From the NCBI GenBank assembly GCA_014898425.1, contig RCSZ01000008.1, forward strand, positions 1,313,501 through 1,377,500: a stretch of DNA of 64,000 bases, in the 5' to 3' direction. Positions 11,276 through 23,684 of this stretch are shown here, one piece after another (the first letter of the stretch is position 1; every line of letters begins with the position of its first letter). The notes beneath the pieces were generated by a model. That model was not told the origin of the DNA. It did not search any database and saw only the letters and a list, made by a program, of their open reading frames with translations. Both the position numbers and the translations under genes were made by a program. Source of the DNA: Botryotinia globosa. Its lineage: Eukaryota; Ascomycota; Leotiomycetes; Helotiales; Sclerotiniaceae.

Positions 11276-12219
11276 TAAATAAAGCTTGCGAGAAGATATG
11301 AGAAGGGCAAGGATGATTGAAATTATGTAGCTACTTGTTTGATGGTTCAAACTTCTGAATTTGAGAGGGCTGCAGAGACTGTGGGTTATTGTCAAGTAGT
11401 TTCAAATGAATGTAGGTTTTATGAATAAACTAAATTGGAAAGACGCTCAAAGGAGGGAGTGAAAATAAAGGAAATGGTATATTGATCAACTACCCGTCAA
11501 CTCTTTCGAACGAGAACTGCCAAAAACCCAACGCGAGCAATTATCCAATCAACCATCCAAAATGCCACTCAGAGTCCAGCTGGAGGTTACTTCTCAGAAC
11601 AGGCATGCAAATGTTTCATCTCAAAGTTTTTCTGACACCCCATATCTGCTTCTGACTCTCAAACATCAGCTTGTTCAATCGATTCGCTTCGCTGTTCCAT
11701 CTTTTTTCCGGCCGCTAGTTCCTTCTTTTCCTCTTTCTCTTCATGCTACCCCATTAAGTAGTCTCTGGATTTCTTCCCATATTGACTGAATTTCCTGGTT
11801 TCTTTCTCTCGTCTATCTTTAATTTTGGGAACACTGGAACGCTGAAATAGAGAAGCAGCTGTAAATCGAAAGAACAAAGGGAATTTTATAGCTTCCCTGA
11901 ATATCCAGCTGGCTTCTTGTAGACAAGAAAGCTCTAAACTCAACGGTTTAATCCCTAGTAAATAAAACCCTAATAAGCGAGAGTAAATTATTATTGTGAA
12001 AAGTATGCAGAATGATATCAAAAGTGAAGGAATACTTGAAGACACGAGGACTTTCGCTTGGAGCTATCAGCAATACTATTGGGTAACTACAGAGCTCATT
12101 TATTATATAGGTAAGAGATTATATGCAGAGCAACTAGCTATATACATGGAAAAGTTCTAAGAAAACAAGGACTAAAAAGGGAGATAAATATTGAATCGCT
12201 GTAGGTCATGGATAAAGTC
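11276..12219. other. Intergenic, about 0.95 kb
   Basis: Downstream of the permease gene (minus strand). No supported gene; presumed 3' UTR plus spacer. Confidence 0.5.
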
Positions 12220-13938
12220 TTACAATCCATCTGACGCTGGTGGTCCTTTGTACACTATGATCCGTCAGTAAAAGTCAAGCTCGAATCTCAAAGCAGAACT
12301 CACCTTTCCTAGCATAAGCGGCATACCAAACTGCCGCTATTGCCATAAACCCCACTAACACCACACTTGCATAATTCATCGACACCTCTGTAACAGGTAA
12401 TGCCGTGGGCATACTGAACAAGACCACCTCAAAGGCAATCCATACCAAGGCCACCACGTTTACAGCTGTTCCGACCATATGCCCACAGTTCCACCGTGCG
12501 TGAGATACTTCTCGTCTTTTATTCCATAATAACGACAAACCGATTGGGATAGCATACGAAATTGAAAGTGCTATGACGCCTACTGAAACAAAAGCAGTAA
12601 AGGCACTGCTACTGCCGAGGTTGATAAGACCTAGGAGCATTTGAACGATAGTGACGAATATGAGAGCATTTACTGGTACGCCTAAGGATTTGTTGACGAT
12701 TGAGAATATTTTAGAGCCGGGGATCGCCTGGTCGCGAGCGAATGCCCAGGTGCAGCGTGATGCAGCTGTTGTGATACTAATTGAGCAGAACATAGTAACA
12801 CCAAGTACCAAGAATGTAAGACCTAGGCCACCTCCTGGAGAGCCCATGACCCTATGAAATATGTATGGGATTGCTTGACCATTTGGTGCACCAATGACAT
12901 CAGCGAGAGGTGGCATTGTTACACAAATCGGGATAATGAAGAATAGACCAGCTATTCCACCAACAGGAACGCATAGTGCTATTGCTTTTGGTACTTTGAT
13001 CGTGGGGTTGGAAACCTCTTCTGCCATTGAGGAGATCATACCAATTGCAGAGAAAGTATATGCAGCTGGTAGAAGACCGATGAAGAAAGTGAAGCCTCCC
13101 CATCCAGCGAAAGAGGTATCGTAATTCCCAAGAGAATAGTTAGCACTGTGTCGACCTTCTTTCGCCGAGACTGAAAGAGCGATGAGAATGATGAGGATAC
13201 TAATGGCCGTCCAGGCAGCGCATATTGTGTCAACCATAGGTAGAAATCGGTTGCCAAATGTGCATATTACTAATGTGATGAGACAAATGGCATAGAAGAT
13301 GAGAGTAAGCTGCCAGCTAGATGCAGCAAAATCTGGATGATACATGGCGACAGTTGCAGATATCAGCGAAGCAAATCCAAAGTTGACGGATAATGTGATT
13401 GTCCAATTTCCAATAAGCCATACCCAACCTGTGATGAACGAGAGTATGGTCTTGTGTCTCTTTGCTACCTACAAGCATCAAGAATTAGCCACGATCAAGA
13501 ATTGTGTTTTCACAATCTATCGGTTAGCTGTTGGTAGATATCACTCCATCAACGTCCACATAGCTAGATCGGAAGATCAAGAACAATCAAACACTTCCTC
13601 ACCTGGAAAGACCAATAATAAGGTCCAGCTGAAGTTGGATACCTCGAGGCAAGTTCACTCAATGACAAAGCCACGCATTCATCTAGAATAAGAACCACAA
13701 TCCAACCAACAAATATGGAAAGCTGACCCCCTCCATATATAGCACTGATCAGCGGGCCGCCTTCTCCATAAGGTATTGCTGCAATTGCAAGAGATTGGAA
13801 GAGAAGAGTAAACAAAGATCGATTTCGTTGAAGCTCTTCAGTATATCCAAGAGCTTCTAGATTATCCGACTCATTTGAGTCCGGTGGAGAGGTTGTCGAA
13901 GAGGTTCTCTTCTCCTCGTCAATCATTGTCGTATTCAT
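12220..13938 (-). CDS. APC-family amino-acid/choline/GABA permease
   Basis: Three exons: 13603-13938, 12304-13468 and 12220-12254. Introns are 134 nt (13469-13602) and 49 nt (12255-12303). The joins give ...YYWSFQ-VAKRHKTILSF and ...AAYARK-VYKGPPASDGL, and the exons sum to 512 codons (511 aa, normal for the family). An N-terminal hydrophilic tail is followed by NLEALGYTEELQRNRSLF, the family's pre-TM1 element, then about twelve hydrophobic segments. Landmarks include IPYGEGGPLIS, SELASRYPTSAGPYYW, the EEVSNPTIKVPKAI loop and SRCTWAFARDQAIPGS. It should be a plasma-membrane proton symporter for an amino acid, GABA or choline (Uga4/Hnm1-like); the substrate is not determinable. It has about 3.7 kb of empty upstream DNA. 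Confidence 0.92.
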
Positions 13939-16900
13939 TGTCGGGAGGTACTTTGAACTCTCAGTACCTGATATTCCTGAGGTAAATAGATTTACAATTT
14001 AGTATACGGTACGAAAGAGTGACCGAAGATTGTTAAGACGGGTTCATGCGCGATATATGAATTCTCCGGCGAGGGCTCCGTAGTTGATTGGGAGACATCT
14101 GCGGGGATTATGAGACACAGGGACGACTATACCAAGCACTCGGTATGACCAGCCTTTAGGATAAGTTAGAACCAATGCAGAAGCAATTTCCTGCATTTGT
14201 TGTACCTTTCTGAGGTGAGCGATAGTGATTCTATGCTGAAATTTTATTGGGTCTGTACGGTTATCATGATGTGATAAGGTTTATCTCCAAGGATGGATTC
14301 GATTACACACGAGTTCGAGATAGGTAATCTCTTGGTAGATATACATGCCGCGTGGAATGCGTAGGAATACCATTAATGTAGTATGATCAAATTGTACTCT
14401 GTGAATAGTAGCCAGGTCGAATCATGAGAAAGGAGCGGTGGCGACAGTCCTGAACTATCTCGAGTCAAACTTTCTGTCAAGATAAATCCTCTCCTATCTC
14501 CTTAGCCCTTTTCGTCGAGCCATTTTATGCCTGTTAAACCTCCTCGTGAAGATAATCAAATGGATGTACAAGTACCGCACCCTAATCCACAGATCCTGGC
14601 AGGTTGATGGTGGAAAATCGAACTGTTTTTGGCAACGCGGGGAACTTTATATCTTCAGCTACAAATTGGGTCCGAGCGTAGAGTAGATCTAGGACATGAT
14701 GACAAGCTATTGAGACAAGAGCTGAAGAAATCTTGTGCTCACCAAAAGCAATAAACCAACTTGAGTAAAGTTATTCATTGAGGGCTCATGATTGATGCCG
14801 TTTTTGAGCTTTATGTTATTTCAAACGGACTGCGGTTATCCAAACAAGCATGCGTTCTCAATTTTTGATGATTTAGCGTGCACACAAAGTCCGTTCAGCT
14901 CGAGATAAGGAAGACAGGTGATTCAATAGAGAGAGGGATGGCATGCATTGTAGAGGATTGCCTAGGCCCCGGTCATCAAAAGATGACATCAATGTCGTGA
15001 TGGAATCAAAAAGGATGCACACGAGTAATACACATTGAAATTTATCACGTGGATAACACGTGTCGTCGTGGCAATCGACAACCTCATCGGGCTAAATCAG
15101 CGCTCAACTGAATCAGAGGGATTCCCAACATATCCAATCTTATTGAGGACGGTTAAATTCAAAAACTGAAAAGCCGAACACTGGGATCAAAAAGAGAGTT
15201 CTCAAATTTTGCCCATTACGCCATCGCTTGCAAAATATCTCGCTTCGCGTCGGTTTCAATCTACACGGTGTGGTTAGTCGAGCATTTACAATATGCCTAA
15301 CAGTATCACTGGCAAGATTTGAGCTTGTGCATGCAGACTGATTGCGTCTACTGTTAAAATCCTGGGAAAGATGAAGCGTGTATGTACCAATATTGCACAG
15401 GGATACAGCCGCTTGGCGGGGTCTATCAATCGTATTCTCGACGTTTAGGTGGCCGATAACTGCCCTTTGGTTGCAAGCATTGAAGGCAAAGAATAGCTAA
15501 ACATGATGGTGGGTCTCTTAGAAATGCCGTATCGAAAAGCACTGCGGGTTAACATCAAGGCTGATGTCAAGAAATTGAGCGGAAACTCTTAGTAGAATCG
15601 TCGCAAGTTTCGATCATTAAAGATATACTGGTGTTTACAGCGGGCCCCCAATTAGATGTATGACGAGGAAACCTCTGAATCGGCGAAAAAAGCCGATCTG
15701 CTGAAACTATCAATACTGCACTCTTGGGAGGTTGTCTATAAGATGTCAGATGACTAATCATCGCTTGCCACTCGAACCCTCGTTCTCTCCTTGAGTATTT
15801 CCCTATCTATGTATCAATTTACAAAGTCACGGGAATTTTGTATTAGCGAGACGGAACTGTAATGATGTGTATGTATTTCTATTTCTATCAAGGTATCTAA
15901 TGCTCCGATTCCCAATTCAGCAATAAAGTAAAGTTAAAGTTTCCACATCCGCTGCAATAACTCCCTCTCTTTACCTTGAGTGGTTGTGTCAAGAATCAGT
16001 TTATGCCCCTAAGCACCTAGACAAATACGAAAATTGAAATACCATCGCGACTAATTGTACAGTTGGAAAAAACCATGCAATGACAAAGAAAATGAAGGAA
16101 TATCCCGTAGACCCAGTTCCGAAACTCCAATTCGAGCTCTAATTCACCCCCTAATATCGACACCTAAGCGAGGTCGAAAATTCGACAGACGAAAAGAGAA
16201 CTGGGTTTTGATATCTGGCACTCTATATCCAGCTAAAGAAAATAAAGAAAAGATCGAGATCGACGTTCGAAAATAATGAATAGATGTGGTCAACAGACCG
16301 CCATCAAAACCATGAGAGAATAATGAAATCAAAAAATATGGACATGAAAATTGTTATAAATGAAGATAACCGAGCCTTCATTGAAGTGAGATTGTGGTGT
16401 GGTAGAAGAAGACTGGTGCATATGAGAAAGTGTTGAAGAAAAGAATTGCTGTAAAGAAATGGAGCTCAGTATAAATAATTCCGCCCACATATACCCAACA
16501 AGCATTCCAGATCCTCAACAACAAATCCCAATCAAAAGTCCCATGAAAACCATGACTTGACCACTCCAACTTCCGAACCATTCACCGCATCCTCTCTACA
16601 ACTCCTCCTGGTATCGAATCCAGATCCAAACCACAATCTAAAAATTCATACCATACACTCCAAGCAACTCTCCTACCAAACCAATCTCCAACATTCCCTC
16701 AACACAATTCCAGCACACATGCGTAACCCTTAGAACCTGTTCAAATAACTACTAGGTAGTATATAAAATCTCAATCTCAATCTCAATCCCATCTCACTAA
16801 ATTCTTAAAGAGCAAAACAACACCCAATAATCCCCCCTACTTCTCGAATCTCTACTTTTAGATCTCCACAAATCAACCCCAACCCCCAGAAACGTAAATA

Positions 16901-17633
16901 TGTCAAAACCCACGCGCCCAAGATTCACATACAAACACCTACACACGTATACATACACTCTTTACCACATACGCACACACACACACACTCCCTCTCTCTC
17001 TCTTTACCACACACACACACACACACACACACTCTCTCTCTCTCTCTCTCTCTCTACCACATACTCTCTCTCCCTCTCTCTCCAACATCCAGCAACTTTC
17101 ACCACACCCAAAACTTCAAATCAAAACTCACATATACGGATACTCACACAAGCAGTCTATCTTGGGAAACAACTGAGCATATTATCCTCGAATAATAGCA
17201 TTATATATATACACATAAATATCACAGGCGCAAAATACACGTATTCGTTGAATCACAAACACTGGACACTGGCATGTAGAGATCGCTTCATATCATAGAT
17301 ACCGTCTAGGTATCAACGAAATGATATACATGGATGCAAGGAACAACAATTTCAGCATGATTTCAACAAGCATTCTAGTAGCCTTGACTTTTATGCAAAA
17401 AGTAATAAAGAAGGCTCATAAGATTATCAAGATTGGATCGGGCCAAGATATGGCGAAAAAAGTAGTATTTATCTCATCGATAACAAGTCCAACCCCGGAC
17501 CATGGCACTGGCGCCTGATAATGCAGAATTGCTACACTCCTCCCTACCTCCCAATCTATCTATCTTATCTTTTCCATTCCGAGGATATTTTTTCGATTGT
17601 GAATAAATCGATGCCAAAATAATCTCTACTGTC
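13939..17633. other. Gene-poor region, 3.7 kb
   Basis: Upstream of the permease and downstream of AP-1 mu. No frame longer than about 75 codons outside the simple repeats, and none recognisable. From about 16600 to 17100 the plus strand is strongly C/A/T-rich with CAATCT-type reiterations and the CA/CT microsatellite. I see no transposon termini or RNA gene. Confidence 0.55.
16973..17075. repeat. Compound (CA)n/(CT)n microsatellite
   Basis: Alternating tracts of CA and CT dinucleotides (CA, then CT, then CA, then CT) over about 100 bases. They drive a spurious Thr/His/Ser/Leu-rich open frame at 16900-17298 that is not a gene. Confidence 0.9.
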
Positions 17634-19140
17634 TTAGCTTACATCAGGAAGTCTGACTGCTATGTCTCCTGATTGGGTGATGTAGCGAACCCAGGGGAGG
17701 GATGGATATTGTAACTATCGAAAATGTTAGACAAAAGATTGGAATTTTTTTGGAAAAGGAGGACTAACCTTTGGCTCAATGATCTTCAGGTACCTGACTT
17801 GAATACCACTTGTCGTAAAATAAGGAATCTCAAATTTCACACTGATTGGCCTCTTCGCCCCTTTACCTCCAACACCACCCATACTTCCGCCAAATCCTCC
17901 AGTCATTCCACCTCCATGTTCATCGTCACCCTTCACACTCGGCAATCCTAACTCTGCTCTCATAAGGAATTCTTTACTGCCTCCGAATTGTTTGATTTTC
18001 CATACTATCGCCGACTTTTCTGGTGCGTAATGTACGGATCCAATATTTGTGCGGAAACGAGGGGAATCGGCATCTTCTGGAACTGGAACTGTGATTTCGA
18101 CGTTGTTGGCTGTGCTGCGACGTTTGAATTGCGCTTTTGCTTTCAGCATGTATTCGATTCTCGATCCAGAATGCGATTCCACGATACATTCAACCCAGAT
18201 CAAAGGTTTGACTTGAGTATTTAGACGGTATGACATCAATTCGAACTCTCCGTCGGGTGGAATGAACGAGATAGTTCTATCGTTTTCAAATCGTGAAAGG
18301 CGTACACATTGATGGAACTTCACATCTTCCATCTCGATGGCTTTCCCTCGAGTTGCGCGTCCCGTTGTTTCAAACATTACTTTATCGTTAAGACCTAATC
18401 GCAACTCTGGCATACCAGACAGGTAACACTTCATCTTTATGGCACCCAAAATCTCGGACCTCAACACGTTTCCATTCGATGATACCAGCAAATTGAGTGA
18501 TTCAACCACATCAAGGAAAACTTCGTTCTTCCTGTACCTAATTCCTTCCGATCTCCATGATACTGCATTCGTAACCGCTATAGGTGGACGGGCTTGAATC
18601 TCTAATTTATGTGATTCTTGCGTGATGTATTCTTGAAGGATTTTCGATTCGGTGGTTTGTGGATATCCAAAGTCCATCATTTCGTCCAAGAGTTCATAAA
18701 TAATGACGAAGTTATCTCGGATGGATTCTTCTTCAAGTTCTTTGAAGTATTCGGTGAAGACTTCGACTATTTTGTGTAGGAAAAGGAGGATTTCGGCGGC
18801 ATTTGTATTGCGTTTAGTGAGGGCTAGGAGGTAGAGGTTATTATGGCGGATGTATAGATACTTGGTACAAGTTAAAAACTGCGATCGCAAATAGTGAGGG
18901 GTGATGATATACATTTATTCCCTCATCTGAGAAACATGGTGGAACTGCGGAACTCTCTTCTTCTGCTTCACTCAAAAGTATCGGAAACTTTTCGACCGCG
19001 GACATGGGAATGTCTCCTCTATAATTTCTGGCAAGAAGAGTCTGTAGTATTGCGTCAACATGATGCAGAAGTAAAGTCACGACAGAAAGTATTGTTTATA
19101 CCTTGCCCTTTAAATCGAGAAAGAAGACAGCAGATGCCAT
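17634..19140 (-). CDS. APM1: AP-1 adaptor complex mu subunit
   Basis: Four exons: 19102-19140, 18913-19041, 17769-18860 and 17634-17714. Introns are 60, 52 and 54 nt, and the exons sum to 447 codons (446 aa, as expected for mu1). It starts MASAVFFLDLKGK, joined to TLLARNYRGDIPMSAVEKFP and then GIN-YLYIRHNNLYLLALTKRN, the longin-type N-terminal domain that packs into the AP-1 core. The rest is the mu homology domain, which binds YxxPhi sorting signals, from AVSWRSEGIRYRKNEVFLDV through GAIKMKCYLSGMPELRLGLND to SAIVWKIKQFGGSKEFLMRA and a final PWVRYITQSGDIAVRLPDVS. A Gly-rich loop (DDEHGGGMTGGFGGSMGG) near residue 380 is a fungal-type insertion. It acts in clathrin-coated traffic at the trans-Golgi/endosome. 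Mu1 rather than mu2 because of the GDIPMS and QSGD signatures. Confidence 0.95.
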
Positions 19141-20647
19141 GTTTGCCAGATAATCAAGGAAAGAAAGGGGACGATGGTATTGAAGGACGGAGAGTATGTG
19201 CCAAGTTGGCTTGTATTATATCTTGAAAGAATTTGTTATCATTCGTGAATTTGGTGTGAACTCCTCTTGATATTTGGAATTGGAATTGATGAATGATTAG
19301 TTGCCTCGTCGGTGTTGTTCACTTGAATAATAGTAATAATAGCCCCCACGTTCAAGCTTCCTCCCCCTTCCAAGTTCGGATTGATAGATCTCCAGGTCCC
19401 AAACTAGTGAGTCTCGGCGGTCAACATCGGTTTCCCTTAGTAAGGATGGGACTAAACTTCAAATGTACTAGTGTCAAAACGGCAGAATCTTCGAAGGTTA
19501 AATATCTTTTCACTTTGAGAGAAAAACTTCTTCTTTTCTCTTTTTTTCTCTGCAACGCGCCCTTTTAGACAGTGCAACTCAATCACATAAATATAACTTG
19601 TGTCAACATTCTGTTGATACTTATCTTGTTTCCCATTGATGTAGTTAGCGATTTCGCGGCGCGGAGACCAATACCAACGGTACCATAAGAGCTGGCCGGG
19701 CATTGTCTATTTGGACAACAGGTTGCCTGGGCGGCGTCAGAGGGACCATACATACGAAGTTGCAAGAGGAGTGGCTGTTGTATGGCAAGATAATACAATG
19801 CAAAATTCAAGAGCCATGATGGCGATTTCAACCACAACACGTTTACTCGTCTTTCTTCCAGATGTGATGGATATTTGCTCATGATTGAAGTTATTGATCG
19901 TTATTTGGTTGAATGTATCTATCCCATGCGAGATGCATATATGGCAAACAACGGCAGTATGAGATGAGTTGGGCAATGCGGGAAGAATAGATTCCTGTCA
20001 TGGTGATGTCCTGAAACTAATGGTGATATATATATGATATGTTTGCTGCCATCTCACATCAAAATCAGAATTTCAATCTTTATAGGGATACACATCAAAT
20101 TCATTCTCACACCCCACCATGAATTCGCATTTACACCACGTGCACTTACTAATTAACATTTACCGAACCAGCCAAAAGCAATCAAGATGGTCACATGTGA
20201 ATGCTTTTTCTACGAGGGACCATCATCCATCCCAGAACTTCATATGATTGTTTTGCGCCATGCCATGTAAATCTGCGCTCATATACAACGAAAGAGAAAG
20301 GGGAGAAAAGAAAGTAAGAAAGTAAGAAAGAAAGAAAGAACGAGAAGAGAAAACTGCATTTGGAGTTTTGCTATTATTCGAATTCAAGGAAATCGTTTTG
20401 TTTTATTTGTTTCTATCAAAGTACCTACTCTCTTACACACATACATACAACATTGGAAAGATCATCGTATCACAAGCAAAAAATTCCCAGAACATTCATC
20501 AATTCAACGAGTACAAACGCTTTGGAACCTCGACAAATTCTGTTCTTTTTTCAGCAGTACACATATGCCAAGTATTAATGGTATAGTCTCATTACTTCCA
20601 ATCAATTTTCAACCATTTTCATATAGCCGTCGGCGTTTGATATCGAA
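19141..20647. promoter_or_regulatory. Shared divergent intergenic region (APM1 / OPI1)
   Basis: About 1.5 kb between two genes that start away from each other. Near 20310-20350 there is an A/G-rich GAAAGTAAGAAAG reiteration, and 20360-20640 looks like a pyrimidine-rich leader of the plus-strand gene. No transcription-factor site could be assigned with confidence. Confidence 0.5.
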
Positions 20648-22420
20648 ATGGAACACGATCACATGTTAAGGGAATGCCCCCCATCCTACGCATCTCACGA
20701 CCCTCAAACCATAAGTCTGCCTTCTGTACCCACAGCAGACCCCCCACCGATTCATCATGAAAGAGTCTTGCCCCCTCTACCTCCTATGTCGACAGAATCA
20801 AAATATCGGCAGGATCCAGTCGCAGAAGTCCCATTGACATGGCCGTCTTCAAATCCTTTAACCGCATATTATCAACCGGGCCCCTCACAGCTATCCCCCA
20901 AAACAACGACTAGAAGAAGTACAGATTCGCCGAACGGTATGGACTTGGATTTATCAGACAACAGAGCAAGGAGGGGTGGAAGTGTACTATCTATAGACGA
21001 TCCCGATGTGCGACTTGCTGCGGAAGCATTGGGAGATCTTCGCGCCGGTATGTTTTGTAAAGAATTTTTGGAAGAATTCTATACTAATCTTGTTACAGAC
21101 TTTATACAGTCTTCCCCCCGTCAGCGTACTGCTCCCTCTTCAAACTCAACTCCATTTCGACAAGGTGGTTCCACACAACCAGAACCCCTCCTCTCACTCC
21201 TCACCACATCCCACCCACTCATTGGTAATGCGATAGGTGGTTCACTATCCGCATACTCGGCTTCCAAAAACTATAGTCCACGTTTCAAGTCTAGTGCAGA
21301 ATACGTGGAAAGAAGGATTACTCCGGTTGTCAATACAATTAATTCTGTCAACCGTATTACTGGAGTTGAAGGGGGTGTGCGTTGGTTCCTGGGTGGTCGC
21401 CGGCCGAGCCATCATGGACCGTCCGACACTGAATCCGATTCCCCTTCTCACAAGCGACGGAAAGTCAATACTTCCTCTCCAGCCGACCTTGAAGGTCAGC
21501 CCATGCAGTTTGAAATACAATTTGATCAACAGCGCCGCCGTCGGCCTAGCCAGGCTTCTACAACAGATAGCCTTCCTGCATATGATGATCAACGCAGTCC
21601 TAGCTATGAAGCTTCACAGCAAGCATTAGTGCCATCAAACCGAGGATCTGAAGAATCTGTATCTCCTGGCAGCTCATGGCAATCTCGTCTCGTTCTTTCA
21701 ACCTCGGGACTCAGTGTCGCAATGTCGGAAGAGTCGCTCCGAAGTTTAAAATACTGCCTCAGTTGGATTCGTTGGGCAAATGAGCACATAGGGAAATTAA
21801 TTGTGGCATTGAAATCAGTTTTGGAACAATATGACAATTCTGGCACCATTGCTGACGCCCCCTACTCCGAAAAGGGAGCTGACAATAATCAACGTCAAAT
21901 AGTGCTTCACACAGATGATCAACGCTCAGCCTTGACTGCAAAGATTGCGCAGTTGAACAAAGATGTCTTGAAGACTTTGAAAGAGGTGGTAGATATTGTT
22001 TCTAAGTATGCTGGTGGTGCTCTTCCCGAAAACGCCAGAGATCTCGTACGCAAACACTTGACTTCCTTGCCACGACGATTTCAGATCGCAAATTCCGTCT
22101 CAAATGGTGAAAGCAGAAGTCATCGAGATGGAGATAGTGATGCCAAGGAAGGCGCACAAAGAGTCATGGTATTGGCAAAAGAAGGTTTGGACATGATGAC
22201 TCAGGTATCAGGAGTTTTGGATGGAACAATAGTCAGTGCGGAGGAATGGTGTGAAAAGTTGGGAAGAAAGAAAAGGGAAGAAAGGGAGACAAATACTCCA
22301 AAGGATGAAAAAATGATGAATGGTGGAAGGAATGGAAGGGACGAACTTTCGCCAGTTGTTGGCGTTGATGTTAAGATGGGGTATACAGGGTTCGGCAAGG
22401 AGAAGCCTACACTTGTTTAA
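20648..22420 (+). CDS. OPI1: Opi1-family transcriptional regulator of phospholipid genes
   Basis: Exons 20648-21047 and 21099-22420. The 51-nt intron (GTATGT donor, TACTAAT branch-like site, ACAG acceptor) has no in-frame stop, and its removal joins EALGDLRA to DFIQSS, giving 573 aa. The family core is visible: SVLSIDDPDVRLAAEAL near 110; QPEPLLSLLTTSHPLIGNA near 160; YVERRITPVVNTINSVNRIT and GGVRWFLGGRRPS near 200-230. A helical domain lies at about 350-460 (SLRSLKYCLSWIRWANEH, VLKTLKEVVDIVSKYAGG). The rest is Ser/Pro-rich and disordered, with a possible basic NLS (SHKRRKV). In yeast Opi1 senses phosphatidic acid at the ER and represses inositol/phospholipid genes; in filamentous fungi the partner factors differ, so the target set is inference. 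I see no obvious FFAT motif. Confidence 0.9.
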   Translation: MEHDHMLRECPPSYASHDPQTISLPSVPTADPPPIHHERVLPPLPPMSTESKYRQDPVAEVPLTWPSSNPLTAYYQPGPSQLSPKTTTRRSTDSPNGMDLDLSDNRARRGGSVLSIDDPDVRLAAEALGDLRAGMFCKEFLEEFYTNLVTDFIQSSPRQRTAPSSNSTPFRQGGSTQPEPLLSLLTTSHPLIGNAIGGSLSAYSASKNYSPRFKSSAEYVERRITPVVNTINSVNRITGVEGGVRWFLGGRRPSHHGPSDTESDSPSHKRRKVNTSSPADLEGQPMQFEIQFDQQRRRRPSQASTTDSLPAYDDQRSPSYEASQQALVPSNRGSEESVSPGSSWQSRLVLSTSGLSVAMSEESLRSLKYCLSWIRWANEHIGKLIVALKSVLEQYDNSGTIADAPYSEKGADNNQRQIVLHTDDQRSALTAKIAQLNKDVLKTLKEVVDIVSKYAGGALPENARDLVRKHLTSLPRRFQIANSVSNGESRSHRDGDSDAKEGAQRVMVLAKEGLDMMTQVSGVLDGTIVSAEEWCEKLGRKKREERETNTPKDEKMMNGGRNGRDELSPVVGVDVKMGYTGFGKEKPTLV

Positions 22421-23098
22421 GTTTGGGTATTTGGTATTATCACTCTTTTGGTCTGGACATTCTTTGAGTATGCGCATATGGCTATAAGTGGTGGGGTGGA
22501 GTATTTGGGGTACGGAGTTGGAAAGATTTAAAGCTTGGCGTATTGGAACCTGACGGTACAAAGGGCGTCAGGTTGTGGAAGAGAAGAATTGGGAAACAAG
22601 TAAGGATTATATCTCTGCGTGTACGGTTCACAGAAGGAGTCGATACTCGCGACAGAGATTGTTACTACAGAAGGGTTCGTGGAAATTTGTTGTTTGCACT
22701 CTGCGTGAGCGATATTTATCGACATGAAAGAATAAATATATTCTAGATTTCTGATGCAATGCTGGCTTGGACCTTTTACTACATGTGTGAAATTGATATG
22801 TTCAGATGGGCTGATGTAGCTATGTATCAGCCCAAGTACTTGTTAGTATCACCGTCTGATCCCGTAAAGATGCCAATCTACCCCTTGTATCTCCTAATGC
22901 TCTTTCTCATCTCCAGTGCAATGAGAATACATTCTCTATGAAAATGAGGATGAGTAGGTAGATAGGTGGTAATTACGTCTTTCCCCTATGTACCTATTTA
23001 TAGGGAAAAATCATATCGATATTCAGATAGGTAGGTGTAGGATTTGGATGATAGAGATCTTTCATTGTGTATTGAAGGGGGATGGGGGGGTGTGAGGA

Positions 23099-23238
23099 GG
23101 AGGGAGAGGGAGAGGGAGAGGGAGAGGGAGAGGGAGAGGGAGAGGGAGAGGGAGAGGGAGAGGGAGAGGGAGAGGGAGAGGGAGAGGGAGAGGGAGAGGG
23201 AGAGGGAGAGGGGGAGGGGGAGGGAGAGGGAGGGGGGA
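23099..23238. repeat. (GGGAGA)n polypurine hexamer array
   Basis: About eighteen near-perfect GGGAGA units from 23101 to about 23209, then GGGGGA variants to about 23238. It is purely purine on the plus strand, so open frames across it (Arg-Glu and Gly-Glu repeats) are artefacts. Confidence 0.95.
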
Positions 23239-23370
23239 GATATTTTGTAGGTCTGTCTAGGTAGGTATTGATTTATCTATCCCGGCTAACGTAGATTAAG
23301 CGTGTAGGAGATGCTTGTTTAACTACCTAGGTAGGTGGTTGATTATATGAAGACATATAATACTCCCTCT

Positions 23371-23503
23371 TTCTTTCTTTCGTTCTTTCGTTCTTTCGTT
23401 CTTTCGTTCTTTCGTTCCTTCGTTCCTTCGTTCCTTCGTTCCTTCGTTCCTTCGTTCCTTCGTTCCTTCGTTCCTTCGTTCCTTCGTTCTTTCGTTCTTT
23501 CTC
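23371..23503. repeat. (TTCGTTCY)n tetra/octanucleotide array
   Basis: TTCG alternating with TTCT or TTCC over about 130 bases. The TTCT variants sit at the two edges and the TTCC variants in the centre, a pattern suggesting expansion from the middle. The Ser/Phe/Arg-rich frames here are artefacts. Confidence 0.95.
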
Positions 23504-23645
23504 AAATCATTTCCTAATTTTGATATTGATATTGATTTTGATTCATATTTGAATTTGAATTGAAGGGACGTGGATTCTAGAATGGGTTGATTCTAGACGG
23601 GTTGGAGGGGAGATGGGGAGATGAGGAGTTTTAAGTTGGGTTGAG

Positions 23646-23684
23646 GGAAAGAGAAAGAGAAAGAGAAAGAGAAAGAGAAAGAGG
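23646..23684. repeat. (GAGAAA)n microsatellite
   Basis: About six GAGAAA units ending in GAGGAGAAGAGAAG, the third simple array within 600 bases. Confidence 0.9.

Noticed and set aside
11746..12045. 99-codon minus-strand frame starting with a hydrophobic stretch
   Set aside because: No homology, no supporting splice sites or context, and lies in the 3' flank of the permease gene.
16900..17298. 132-codon frame rich in Thr, His, Ser and Leu
   Set aside because: Driven by CA/CT dinucleotide tracts; composition is pure repeat translation.
23044..23517. Arg-Glu, Gly-Glu and Ser-Phe repeat frames
   Set aside because: Translations of GGGAGA and TTCGTTCY microsatellites on either strand.
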